A stretch of DNA of 64,000 nt, taken from assembly GCA_964602515.1 (NCBI GenBank), contig CAZRRJ010000005.1:1-64000 (forward strand), in the 5' to 3' direction. Each line of letters starts with the position of its first letter. Positions within the stretch are counted from its first letter, which is position 1. A program made the position numbers and the translations under genes. The notes beneath the pieces are model-generated. The model did not search any database. It saw nothing but the letters and a program-made list of their open reading frames with translations, and was not told the origin of the DNA. Below are positions 9,339-18,212 of the stretch, in pieces. Source of the stretch: Carboxylicivirga sp964602515. GTDB taxonomy: Bacteria > Bacteroidota > Bacteroidia > Bacteroidales > Marinilabiliaceae.

Positions 9339-9794
9339 CTAATTCTCAAACTTATAAAATATTTTACTTATTAATTTCCAGCCATCACTAAATTTGTACA
9401 GAGAAATATAGTCTATATACTTAAGTTCTTTACCTACATAAAACTCAAATTTAGCTACTGCTGCTGTTCCTGTTACATCAACAGACAAAAACTTAATACT
9501 GATTAAATTATCCTTTTGACGTGGTAACTGACCTTTTTTCTTTCGTTCAATAACTTTTCCTTTCCACTCAGAAATAGGTAACTTCCATATCGTGCCATTT
9601 TCTCCAATTCCTAAAAGATTAAAATCCGGATGAATTCCGGCATCTATCTTAGCAATATCGCCTTCATTCTGAATACCTTCAACATATGCCATTTGAATTA
9701 CCCTTTTGATATCCTCTACTTCTCCATGTTCCAATTGAGAGAAAACAGGCAAAGCATAACAAGCAAGTAACAATAAGACTAATATATTTTTCAT
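9339..9794 (-). CDS. Secreted NTF2-like (putative lumazine-binding type) protein
   Basis: 151 residues with an evident signal peptide (MKNILVLLLLACYALPVFSQ), so exported to the periplasm or beyond. The mature part matches the NTF2-like family often named putative lumazine-binding (Lumazine_bd_2): VEDIKRVIQMAYVEGIQNEGD near the start, HPDFNLLGI, VTGTAAVAKFEFYVG and a C-terminal DYISLYKFSDGWKLISKIFY. Enzyme function is unknown. It is convergent with the YchJ-like gene, with stops 6 bp apart. Confidence 0.78.
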   Translation of the reverse strand: MKNILVLLLLACYALPVFSQLEHGEVEDIKRVIQMAYVEGIQNEGDIAKIDAGIHPDFNLLGIGENGTIWKLPISEWKGKVIERKKKGQLPRQKDNLISIKFLSVDVTGTAAVAKFEFYVGKELKYIDYISLYKFSDGWKLISKIFYKFEN

Positions 9795-10006
9795 GATTTT
9801 GATTTAATTTATTTGTATTATGAGCATAAATATACAAACTATCCACATCTATAAATGTTTAATCAATTTCTTTTAATAACAAACCTTCCTGTATCATTCA
9901 TCCCTTAATATGACTGTATATCCCACTTGTTTTATTCTTAAAGGCTTGCAGTATATTTTTAAGCACACAAAATAAACAATGTATAACTTTGACTAATTTT
10001 AGAATA

Positions 10007-11614
10007 ATGCGATACACACAACTATTATTGATAATTGGAATATCTATATTTTATGGAGGATGTTTTTTATCTGAAAAAAAGAAAAATGATAGTAAAGCCA
10101 TTTCCGAAACCATTCGTATTAAAGATGCCATGTTTGTTGATGAATTTGGCCGCCAGGTATTACTCAATGGTGTAAATCTGGTTAATAAAAACCCTAAAGC
10201 CGGATATATTGGCTCCGAAGGAATTCAGGAGTTTAAAAACTTTAAAAAATGGGGTTTCAATACTATTCGTTTAGGTGTAATATGGGATGGGTTAGAGCCA
10301 GAACCGGGCGTTTTTAACGAGGTATATCTAAAAAAGATTGATCAACAGATACAATGGGCTCATGAAAACGGTCTGTATGTTTTTTTAGATATGCATCAGG
10401 ATTTATTCAGCGTTAAGTACAGTGATGGCGCACCCCAATGGGCCACTTTGGATGAAGGTAAAAAACATATACAGGGCGCAGTCTGGAGCGATGCCTACCT
10501 TATTAGTCCAGCTGTACAAACATCATGGGATAACTTTTGGGCCAACAAACCTGTTGCTACAGAAACAGGTGTTCAGGATCATTATGCTAAAGCATGGCAA
10601 CACCTTGCCAAACGCTATGCCGACAACCCTACAGTAATAGGATTTGACATTATGAATGAGCCATTTGCCGGATCAGAAGCACAAATGTATATGCCAGTAT
10701 TATTTACAGCATTTGCACAATTAATATCAACAGAAACAGGTGTAAAAATGACTACAGAAGAAGTAAGTGCTATGTGGACGGATACACAAGGACGCTATGA
10801 AGCACTTCAAAAGGTTAATGACAAAAAGAAGTTTGCCCAGTTAATGGACGCTGTATATGAATTAAATAGTGCTTTTGAGTCAGGCCCTTTGCAGGCTTTT
10901 TATCAAAAAGTGGCCAATGCTATTCGCGAGGTCAACTCCAATAAAATTCTGTTTTTCAACCATAGTTACTTTTGTAATAGTGGCGTATCTACAGCCCTTA
11001 AACCCATTACTCTCAGCAATGGACAAACAGATAATATGGTTGCTTATGCAGCACATGGCTATGACCTGCTGGTTGATACTGATAATTTATCTGATTCAAG
11101 TGACGAACGGCTTAAATTAATTTTTGAACGTATTTACGAAAGTGGCCAGCGCATGAATGTGCCTGTATTAATTGGTGAATGGGGTGCTTTGGGCGAAGAT
11201 TCTCCTGGCAGAACAGAATTAGCGCATAAGAATTTACGTTTGTTTGAGAAACATTTATTCAGCAATACCTATTGGGCGTACAGCAAAGGCACAGAAAACT
11301 ATTCTTACTTTAAAAATGGCATTGTTCGTCCTTATCCTTCTGAAACTGCCGGAAAGCTTATCGAATATAACTATAGCCCTGTAACAGGAGAATTTAAATG
11401 TAAATGGTATGAAAAAGCCAATATTAGTGCGCCTACACGAATTTTTATACCTGTATTGGATGATTTACTGCATGAATCATTTCATTTAACTCCCGGCACT
11501 AACGCCATTAATACTGAAGCGATTGAAGACAGCGAAGGAGGATATATCGTAATTAAACCATTAGGCAAAGATCAAAGCCGTGAAATAAACATTTTACTAA
11601 AAAAGCAAGGTTAA
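10007..11614 (+). CDS. GH5 endoglycoceramidase-like lipoprotein
   Basis: A surface or periplasmic glycoside hydrolase. From the ATG at 10007 the N terminus is a lipoprotein signal with lipobox YGGC; the in-frame TTG six codons upstream is less likely. The catalytic TIM barrel follows the endoglycoceramidase branch of family 5: GFNTIRLGVIWDGLEPEPG, then YVFLDMHQDLFS, the acid/base Glu in DIMNEPF (about residue 217) and the nucleophile Glu in IGEWGALG (about 389). A C-terminal beta domain (last about 80 residues) is also usual for that branch. Substrate is inferred: glycolipids or another aglycone-linked glucan. The GH29 gene downstream on the same strand suggests host- or algal-glycan use. Confidence 0.88.
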   Translation: MRYTQLLLIIGISIFYGGCFLSEKKKNDSKAISETIRIKDAMFVDEFGRQVLLNGVNLVNKNPKAGYIGSEGIQEFKNFKKWGFNTIRLGVIWDGLEPEPGVFNEVYLKKIDQQIQWAHENGLYVFLDMHQDLFSVKYSDGAPQWATLDEGKKHIQGAVWSDAYLISPAVQTSWDNFWANKPVATETGVQDHYAKAWQHLAKRYADNPTVIGFDIMNEPFAGSEAQMYMPVLFTAFAQLISTETGVKMTTEEVSAMWTDTQGRYEALQKVNDKKKFAQLMDAVYELNSAFESGPLQAFYQKVANAIREVNSNKILFFNHSYFCNSGVSTALKPITLSNGQTDNMVAYAAHGYDLLVDTDNLSDSSDERLKLIFERIYESGQRMNVPVLIGEWGALGEDSPGRTELAHKNLRLFEKHLFSNTYWAYSKGTENYSYFKNGIVRPYPSETAGKLIEYNYSPVTGEFKCKWYEKANISAPTRIFIPVLDDLLHESFHLTPGTNAINTEAIEDSEGGYIVIKPLGKDQSREINILLKKQG

Positions 11615-11922
11615 GAAATGGCTTATCCTTATTACCTGAAAAACATTAAACCACAAGACAGCAAGGGCATATAAAACATGAGAGCATCTCTTTGATGAGC
11701 AAAATCCTATTTTGAACATCCCGGCTATCAAAAGAAACAGGCGTCACAGGTTATCTAAAATTCATATATAAATATTTGATTAAACACTTTTATATATTCC
11801 AAAACTACTATTATAAAATAAGATGAATCGAAATATTATATTATCCTGTTTTTCTATCGTAATGTCGCCTTTTCTTGTCGGAATAGGTATCGCTTTTATT
11901 TTTTTACAAAAACTAATTATCA
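11615..11922. other. Gap between GH5 and GH29 genes
   Basis: About 300 bp. No terminator is obvious after the GH5 gene. A 50-codon open frame (11823-11975) encoding a hydrophobic stretch overlaps the start of the fucosidase in another frame; its coding status is doubtful. Confidence 0.35.
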
Positions 11923-13374
11923 ATGAAGTATATCTTCCAGACTATTATTCTATTTATCTATATAACAAACATTAACGGACAAACAAAACTAAACAAGTAT
12001 TATCCTGTTGAAGATAAAGTGGTACAGGAAAAACTAAACAACTGGCGAACCCTTAAGTTTGGATTATTTATGCATTGGGGAACTTATAGCCAGAAGGGAA
12101 TAGTAGAATCATGGAGTTTATGCGCCGAAGATGAACCTTGGTGCAAACGAAACACCCCTGACTATGAAGATTTCAAACGAAATTACACTGCTTTAAAGAA
12201 AACATTCAATCCAACTCTATTTAATCCTGAAAAATGGGCTAAAGCAGCACACAAGGCCGGTATGCGATATATGATCTTTACAACAAAGCATCATGATGGA
12301 TTTAACATGTTTGACACTCAACTATCTGATTACAAAATAACATCAACAGGATGCCCTTTCCATACAAATCCAAGAGCAGATGTAACAAAAGCCATCTTTG
12401 ATGAGTTTAGAAAAAAAGACTTTATGATTGGCGCTTACCTCTCAAAGCCAGATTGGCACAACGAAAATTTTTGGTGGCCTAATTTCGCTACTCCTGATCG
12501 CAATGTTAATTACAGTATTGATAAGCATCCGGAACGATGGCAAGCTTACGTTGATTTTTTCTATGGTCAGGTGAACGAACTCATGACAAACTATGGTCAG
12601 GTGGACATCTTATGGATGGATGGTGGCTGGGTCAGAGCACTATCCAAAAGTCAAAAACGACTTATCGGTTTTATTAATGGGATCTTTATAAAAAGTGGTT
12701 ACACACAACTTAATATTCCTCAGGATCAGGATCTAAAAATTACTGAAATGTCTCGTATGGCCAGGGAAAAACAACCGGGTTTAATAGTAGTTGATCGTCA
12801 TATCGAAGGGCCAAATGAAAATTACCTTACACCAGAACAATTTATTCCAGATCGCTACTTTGAAGAGCCCTGGGAATCGTGCATTACACTTAGCCATTCA
12901 TGGAGCTATACACCAAATGATGCCTACAAATCATCACGTGAAGTTATTCATATGCTATGCGATGTGGTATCAAAAAACGGCTCCTTACTTCTTAATGTGG
13001 GACCAAGCCCCGAAGGCACATGGCCCAATGAGGTATATCAGCGGTTTGAGGAAATAGGACAATGGATGGCTATTAATGGCGAAGCCATTTATAACACTTC
13101 AGGCCGTAAAAAATTCGGACAAGGAAATGAACGTTACACTGTCAGTAGTGACGGAACAATTAATGCTTTTTACCTGCTTGATGAGGGCGATAAATTACCT
13201 TCTACAATCACCTTCAATAACTTAAAAATAAAGAAGGGACAAACAATAAAGCTATTGGGATATAACGACAGACTCAAATGGGAAAAAAAGGGAAAAGCCA
13301 TTCATATAATTATCCCTAAGAATCTCTCAAATTTTGATGCAATAAATTATGCTTTAGTTTTTACAGTTCAATAA
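11923..13374 (+). CDS. Alpha-L-fucosidase, family GH29
   Basis: Removes alpha-linked L-fucose from glycans by a retaining mechanism. The 483-residue protein has an N-terminal signal peptide ending at about NGQ (20). GH29 landmarks are LKFGLFMHWGTYS, YMIFTTKHHDGF with the substrate-binding HH pair, and the nucleophile Asp in VDILWMDGGW (about 232). The C-terminal beta-sandwich contains GSLLLNVGPSPEGTWP. The general acid is not obvious by eye, as is common in this family. It probably acts in the periplasm or at the surface, next to a GH5 enzyme and a LytTR regulator. Confidence 0.93.
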   Translation: MKYIFQTIILFIYITNINGQTKLNKYYPVEDKVVQEKLNNWRTLKFGLFMHWGTYSQKGIVESWSLCAEDEPWCKRNTPDYEDFKRNYTALKKTFNPTLFNPEKWAKAAHKAGMRYMIFTTKHHDGFNMFDTQLSDYKITSTGCPFHTNPRADVTKAIFDEFRKKDFMIGAYLSKPDWHNENFWWPNFATPDRNVNYSIDKHPERWQAYVDFFYGQVNELMTNYGQVDILWMDGGWVRALSKSQKRLIGFINGIFIKSGYTQLNIPQDQDLKITEMSRMAREKQPGLIVVDRHIEGPNENYLTPEQFIPDRYFEEPWESCITLSHSWSYTPNDAYKSSREVIHMLCDVVSKNGSLLLNVGPSPEGTWPNEVYQRFEEIGQWMAINGEAIYNTSGRKKFGQGNERYTVSSDGTINAFYLLDEGDKLPSTITFNNLKIKKGQTIKLLGYNDRLKWEKKGKAIHIIIPKNLSNFDAINYALVFTVQ

Positions 13375-13572
13375 TAACCTGCAAAAAGCAGCTTTTAAAA
13401 ATAAGCCTTTTTACCAATACGTAATAGGAACGGATCTTTTATATTTTAATATGGGTTCACTTGATAAATAAATCATAACTGAGATACGATATATTTCCTT
13501 CTGAAATATTTTAACAGCCTGCTCATTTGTGAATATAGATGCATGTTTTTATATTCGGGCAAAAATGTAATA

Positions 13573-14397
13573 ATGAAGCTCAATAAGATCCTAAATATTG
13601 ATTTTCCTTTTCTAAACTCATGGAAAAGTAGGTTATTATATTTGATCGTAACATTAACATTATGCGCTTTCAGTATACTCGGACTAGAGGTATTTAACCT
13701 GAGTAGCCGGATGAATTTCCCCCATTGGATATCCTTTTTAGGTGTTTTAGGATTTTTATTGGCAGGATTAATGGTAATGGCATTATCACAAGTAATAATA
13801 GGCTGGCTAATAAAAGGAAGGGAATTTAAACTTTGGCATTTGATTACATGGCTTGTCTTTGAGATTATTGCGATCACATTTGTATTAACCTTTATATATG
13901 GAGAAAACGGGTATTCATACTTAAATGAATGGCTTACCACTTTTAGGTACGCTTTCTTAATATTAACAATACCATATTCATTTTCAATATTATTAGTGGT
14001 AGTGCTATTCTCAAAAGAGAAACAAATTTACCATGACACACCCAGAACTCATGTTGACCTTTTTCATTTTGTAGATGAAAGAAACCAGATTAAGCTAAGC
14101 ATTAAGCGGATAAATGTTTTATATATTGAATCCACAGATAATTACGTTACTATTTTTTACCGTGAAGAAGAAAATATAAAGCATGAGCTTATACGCAATT
14201 CCCTTAAACGTATTGAGTCCGAATTTATAGACAAAGGCCTGCTGCGATGTCACCGTTCATTTATTGTTAATATTGAGAATGTAGAATCGTTGAAAAAGGA
14301 AGGTCGTGGATATAAAATCAAGCTTAAAGACATTGACCAGCTCATACCTGTTTCTAGAGGTTACACACCAAGCTTTACTTCACTAATAATTAATTAA
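13573..14397 (+). CDS. Membrane-anchored LytTR-family transcriptional regulator
   Basis: 274 residues from the ATG at 13573. The N-terminal half carries four predicted membrane helices (about residues 18-38, 50-70, 88-108, 122-146), and the C-terminal about 100 residues are a LytTR DNA-binding domain (IKRINVLYIESTDNYVTIFY, RNSLKRIESEF, LLRCHRSFIVNIENV). There is no receiver domain, so it is not a classical response regulator; sensing is presumably through the membrane part. Such regulators are common in Bacteroidota. It sits before a small secreted protein that may be its target. Confidence 0.87.
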   Translation: MKLNKILNIDFPFLNSWKSRLLYLIVTLTLCAFSILGLEVFNLSSRMNFPHWISFLGVLGFLLAGLMVMALSQVIIGWLIKGREFKLWHLITWLVFEIIAITFVLTFIYGENGYSYLNEWLTTFRYAFLILTIPYSFSILLVVVLFSKEKQIYHDTPRTHVDLFHFVDERNQIKLSIKRINVLYIESTDNYVTIFYREEENIKHELIRNSLKRIESEFIDKGLLRCHRSFIVNIENVESLKKEGRGYKIKLKDIDQLIPVSRGYTPSFTSLIIN

Positions 14398-14499
14398 GGT
14401 TCATTTATCCCATCTTAAGCCACTTTATCCCTATCTTTTTGATTACCTGACTCACACAACTATATTTGAAGTTCTGTACAAATCAAAAGAATATGTCGG

Positions 14500-14871
14500 A
14501 TGAAGAAATCATGGATAATATTAGTAATAATAGCGTTTGTAGTTAAAAGTGTAGATGTTAATGCAGAGGAAGCATACAAAAAAGTGTTAGGCACATGGAA
14601 ATTTGATGTAAAAGAAGCCCCTTACGAATTCCAGATCGGGAAAGCATTCTTCTATCAGGAAGACAAGATAACAAAAGTAAAATTAGCCTTTGATTATGAG
14701 GACATCAATGGCAGTAAGCTTATAATAGAAGGAAACAAGGTAACTTTTGAAGCAGTGGTACAATACGAAACCGTCTTTATTACTTTAGAACTGATTGATG
14801 AAAAACTGATTGGTGAAGCCAGCACCTCAGAGGGAGATATAGCTGTTACAATGAAAAGGGTCAAGAAATAA
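14500..14871 (+). CDS. Small exported protein, function unknown
   Basis: 123 residues with a signal peptide (hydrophobic ILVIIAFVV, cleavage around VNA-EE at 22). The mature part, beginning EEAYKKVLGTWKF, is an alternating beta-strand pattern (KLIIEGNKVTFEAVVQYE, VFITLELIDEKLIGEAST) reminiscent of lipocalin-like copper-resistance or stress proteins of Bacteroidota, where a GTW segment opens the barrel. No catalytic motif is visible. It starts 102 bp after the LytTR regulator gene on the same strand. Confidence 0.65.
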   Translation: MKKSWIILVIIAFVVKSVDVNAEEAYKKVLGTWKFDVKEAPYEFQIGKAFFYQEDKITKVKLAFDYEDINGSKLIIEGNKVTFEAVVQYETVFITLELIDEKLIGEASTSEGDIAVTMKRVKK

Positions 14872-15250
14872 ACTTATCTGGTAAGCAATAACATTTTAAA
14901 GATAATGCTTTTTATTATTATATCCTGTATAAATCATAAGTAGACTGCCCAACGACCATAGACAAGCTACTTATTGATCGTACTAATCCGCTTATTGAGT
15001 AACTTACCTAATAAGGCTAAATATAGTATACTTTTATTTGTAATATAAACAGATTACTCTCTACTACATCCTAGTTTATAACAACTACAAGGCATCCACA
15101 CTTTTGAAGTATTTAGATTATATTTTTATGGCAACCGTCAGAGTATCTACAAATAAAACGGAGCCTTTTTTATACTGATGTGATTTTTGTTTTGATAAAG
15201 TTTAATTATAATATGGACAATTTTATCTTCTTCAAAAAGTCAAAAACACT
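14872..15250. other. Non-coding gap before the DUF493 gene
   Basis: About 380 bp of AT-rich sequence with no open frame of note on either strand. I see no hairpin with a T run after the small exported protein. The right edge contains the promoter of the DUF493 gene. Confidence 0.35.
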
Positions 15251-15258
15251 TACTTTTG
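15251..15258 (+). promoter_or_regulatory. Bacteroidota-type -7 box for the DUF493 gene
   Basis: TACTTTTG matches the TAnnTTTG -7 consensus used by the Bacteroidota primary sigma factor and lies 18 nt before the chosen ATG. The -33 TTG is not clear. Confidence 0.5.
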
Positions 15259-15276
15259 CAGCTAAAATACATTACT

Positions 15277-15549
15277 ATGTCAAAACAGAATTACGAGAAA
15301 CTTAAAACCTTATTAGCTGAGAATAAAAAATGGCCATTATTGTATATGTTCAAATTTATCGTTCCCAATAAAGAAGGGAAAGTACAAACAGTAGTTGACT
15401 TACTTCCAAAGCATGGCTCTTTTAGCTACAAACACACCAAAAACCTGAAATATGTCTCAGTAACATGTAAAGTAAGCATAAAAAGTGCAGAAGCAATCAT
15501 TGAACTTACCGATAAAGTAGCTTCTATTGAAGGCGTAATGCCACTTTAA
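15277..15549 (+). CDS. DUF493 (YbeD-like) small protein
   Basis: 90 residues from the ATG at 15277 (an upstream in-frame TTG is ignored because it sits inside the promoter). The family pattern is visible: WPLLYMFKFIVPNKEGKVQ, then the strand KYVSVTCKVSIKSAEAII and a final helix with TDKVASIEGVMPL. DUF493/YbeD proteins have an ACT-like ferredoxin fold and an uncertain regulatory role. Cytosolic; single-gene unit. Confidence 0.85.
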   Translation: MSKQNYEKLKTLLAENKKWPLLYMFKFIVPNKEGKVQTVVDLLPKHGSFSYKHTKNLKYVSVTCKVSIKSAEAIIELTDKVASIEGVMPL

Positions 15550-15772
15550 GAAAAAACATACAAATGGGATAGCTCTTTCAAGTATTAATCAAGATCACAA
15601 ACAGAACCTTACACTATCACCTCTTTTATCCCCTGTTTGTTATGTATCTCTATTTACAAACGGACAAATATTCCAGTAATCAACAAATTAAGTATCATTT
15701 TTTTGACATAAAAGCTGGTAAAAAAGCTAAAAATTAACACTGCCTATCAGTGTTCATGCCTCAGATCAAGCT

Positions 15773-15807
15773 AAAAAAAAGCTCTGCAATCTGAATATTG
15801 CAGAGCA
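15773..15807 (-). terminator. Rho-independent terminator of the DPP4-like gene
   Basis: On the minus strand GCTCTGCAATATTCAGATTGCAGAGC forms a long stem and is followed by eight T; it begins 19 nt after the stop codon. Confidence 0.87.
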
Positions 15808-15825
15808 TAGTATTACATCTTTACT

Positions 15826-18015
15826 TTATAAATTTCTAAACAAATAATCAGCCTTCATCCTGTAAAGGTGATTGCGCACGTTACCACCATAAATACTGTG
15901 ATTGCGATTTGGGTATGCAAACATGTCAAACTGCTTGCCGGCTTGCACCAAACGATCAACATACTCCATTACGTTCTGAAAATGTACATTATCGTCGGAC
16001 GTACCATGAATCAAAAATAAACGGCCACTTAAATTATCAGCATGATTAATTGGGCTGTTATCATCATAGCCATTCTTATTCTCTTGTGGCTTACGCATAT
16101 ATCGTTCAGTATAAACTGTGTCGTAATAGCGCCAGTTGGTTACGGGTGCAACTGCAATACCTACCTTAAATACATCTGATTTACTCAAACATAACGAACT
16201 CATAAAACCTCCATAACTCCATCCCCAAATACCAATACGCGAAGCATCAACATACGGAAGAGAACCTAAATATTTTGCTGCTTCAATCTGGTCATCAGAC
16301 TCTAGCTTACCTAATTTCATATAAGTTGCTTTACGAAAAGCTTCACCACGCGCTCCTGTTCCTCTTGGATCAACACAGGCTACCATATAACCTTTAGCAG
16401 CTAAATACTGCTCCCATCCAATTCCCCAGCGATCAAGAACCTGCTGCGAATTTGGTCCGCTATACTGTGTCATTAAAACCGGATATGCTTTACTCTCATC
16501 AAAATCTAAAGGTTTAACCATCCAGCCATTTAACTCTATCCCTTCACTGGTTTTAAAAGAAAAGAATTCTTTTGGACTAATTTTAAACTGAGCAACACGG
16601 TCATTTAAGGCTTTATTATCTTCCAAAACACGTATTTGCTTACCCTTACCATCGTGCAAGGTAACTAAAATTGGCGTTGTAGTATTTGACAGATAATTTA
16701 TATAGTATTTAAAACCATCACTAAAAGAAGCCTTATTAGTACCGGGAACAGTTGAGAATTTCACTTTCTTTTTACCATCATTACGTACAGCATACACCTC
16801 TCGCTGCATTGGCGACTGTGCTGCTGCCTGGTAATAAAACATGCGAGTAGATGCATTATAACCTAAATAGTCGGTTACATCCCACTCCCCAGAAGTAACC
16901 TGACGCACTTTACGACCAGCCATTGTGTACAGGTAAATATGGTTATACCCATCCATCTCACCAACATAAACAAAGTGCTTTCCGTCCTCCATAAACTGAA
17001 GGTTATCAAGCACGTCTTCACCGATATAATGTTCATTACGGTCTGTAAATACAGTATTACATACCCCGGAACCTGTATTAGCAATCATTAACTGTAAAAA
17101 ATTCTGATGACGATTAAGCTTAATAATTCCCAGCTGACCTTCTGTTTTTGTAAAACGTACACGTGGAATATAAATATCTGTTTCTTCACCAATATCCATT
17201 GTTTTAGTCGTACGGTTCTTAATATTAAATACATGCACACTTACAACAGAATTATCCTGCCCTGCTTTAGGATATTTAAACTTGTATTGTCCCGGATACA
17301 AACTGTATTCTTCATTGTTTGGGTATGAAGCCTGGTATAAAGGGAATGCAAATTCTTTTACATTTGATTCATCAAATCTAATAAATGCAATTTCTTTACT
17401 ATCTGCAGACCAGTCGTAGGCTTTATTAAAACCAAACTCTTCTTCATAAACCCAATCCGGCATTCCATTAATAATCTTATTAAACTCACCATCACTGGTA
17501 ATTGCACTTTCCGTTCCAAACTTTAGTTTGCTTAAAAATAAATCATTGTCCCGAACAAATGCAACCATCTCACCATTTGGCGAAAAAGATGCAATTTGCT
17601 GTTTACCTCCTTCTGACAATGGCTTTAACTCCTTATAATTTAAATCATACACAAAATAATTTGCTTTAAATGAATGGCGATAAATGTATTCTGAGTTGGT
17701 ATACACCAGTAATTTTGTTTCATCGCCATTAAATTCATAGCCTTCAATCCTTTTTATTTCGCATTCATCACCCATTTGAGCAAGATCAAAAATATCAGCC
17801 ACCTTTTTACCTGTTGCATACTGGTACTTTACAATGCGCTTTCCATCCTCCAGTGTAGTATAATGTATACCATCACTCATCGAAGTTAATCCATGTACCG
17901 ATCGAGCATAAAAGGTGCCTTTTGCTGTAATGTCTTCCAGCGAAACAGTTTGCTTCTGAGCAAACGAAAACAATGGCACTACCAAACAGGCCATTAAAAA
18001 CAAAACTTGTCTCAT
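15826..18015 (-). CDS. Dipeptidyl peptidase IV-like S9B serine peptidase
   Basis: Releases X-Pro or X-Ala dipeptides from the N termini of peptides in the periplasm. The 729-residue protein has a signal peptide (MRQVLFLMACLVVPLFSFAQ), an N-terminal beta-propeller with the substrate-anchoring Glu pair in DWVYEEEFGF, and a C-terminal alpha/beta-hydrolase. The triad is visible: Ser in GWSYGGFM (about 601), Asp in GTSDDNVHF (about 675) and His in NRNHSIYGG (about 707). The length equals the usual Bacteroidota DPP4. It is a monocistronic unit with its own terminator and is divergent from thrS. Confidence 0.95.
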   Translation of the reverse strand: MRQVLFLMACLVVPLFSFAQKQTVSLEDITAKGTFYARSVHGLTSMSDGIHYTTLEDGKRIVKYQYATGKKVADIFDLAQMGDECEIKRIEGYEFNGDETKLLVYTNSEYIYRHSFKANYFVYDLNYKELKPLSEGGKQQIASFSPNGEMVAFVRDNDLFLSKLKFGTESAITSDGEFNKIINGMPDWVYEEEFGFNKAYDWSADSKEIAFIRFDESNVKEFAFPLYQASYPNNEEYSLYPGQYKFKYPKAGQDNSVVSVHVFNIKNRTTKTMDIGEETDIYIPRVRFTKTEGQLGIIKLNRHQNFLQLMIANTGSGVCNTVFTDRNEHYIGEDVLDNLQFMEDGKHFVYVGEMDGYNHIYLYTMAGRKVRQVTSGEWDVTDYLGYNASTRMFYYQAAAQSPMQREVYAVRNDGKKKVKFSTVPGTNKASFSDGFKYYINYLSNTTTPILVTLHDGKGKQIRVLEDNKALNDRVAQFKISPKEFFSFKTSEGIELNGWMVKPLDFDESKAYPVLMTQYSGPNSQQVLDRWGIGWEQYLAAKGYMVACVDPRGTGARGEAFRKATYMKLGKLESDDQIEAAKYLGSLPYVDASRIGIWGWSYGGFMSSLCLSKSDVFKVGIAVAPVTNWRYYDTVYTERYMRKPQENKNGYDDNSPINHADNLSGRLFLIHGTSDDNVHFQNVMEYVDRLVQAGKQFDMFAYPNRNHSIYGGNVRNHLYRMKADYLFRNL

Positions 18016-18174
18016 ATGTAATATATTTATACTTAATTATTATTGCTAAAATTCTTAATGTCAAACTAACAAAATACGATCCTATAAAACAATGGAATTT
18101 GACAGCATTTATAGTTTACTCTCAATAAAGTTCAAAAAAACAGGCTTTACTCCTATGCTTTCGAGGGTTTTATA

Positions 18175-18182
18175 TATCTTTG
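18175..18182 (+). promoter_or_regulatory. -7 box upstream of thrS
   Basis: TATCTTTG fits TAnnTTTG and is 30 nt upstream of the thrS ATG. The -33 element is weak. Confidence 0.45.
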
Positions 18183-18212
18183 CATGTTTTTTAAAATCTA
18201 AGCAATAGTAGC

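Noticed and set aside
11823..11975. 50-codon frame coding a hydrophobic helix upstream of the fucosidase
   Set aside because: It overlaps the fucosidase signal-peptide region by 53 bp in another frame and has no family resemblance; hydrophobic chance frames are common in AT-rich DNA.
13473..13940. 155-codon antisense frame under the LytTR gene
   Set aside because: It lies opposite the membrane part of a gene with clear domains and has no motif of its own.
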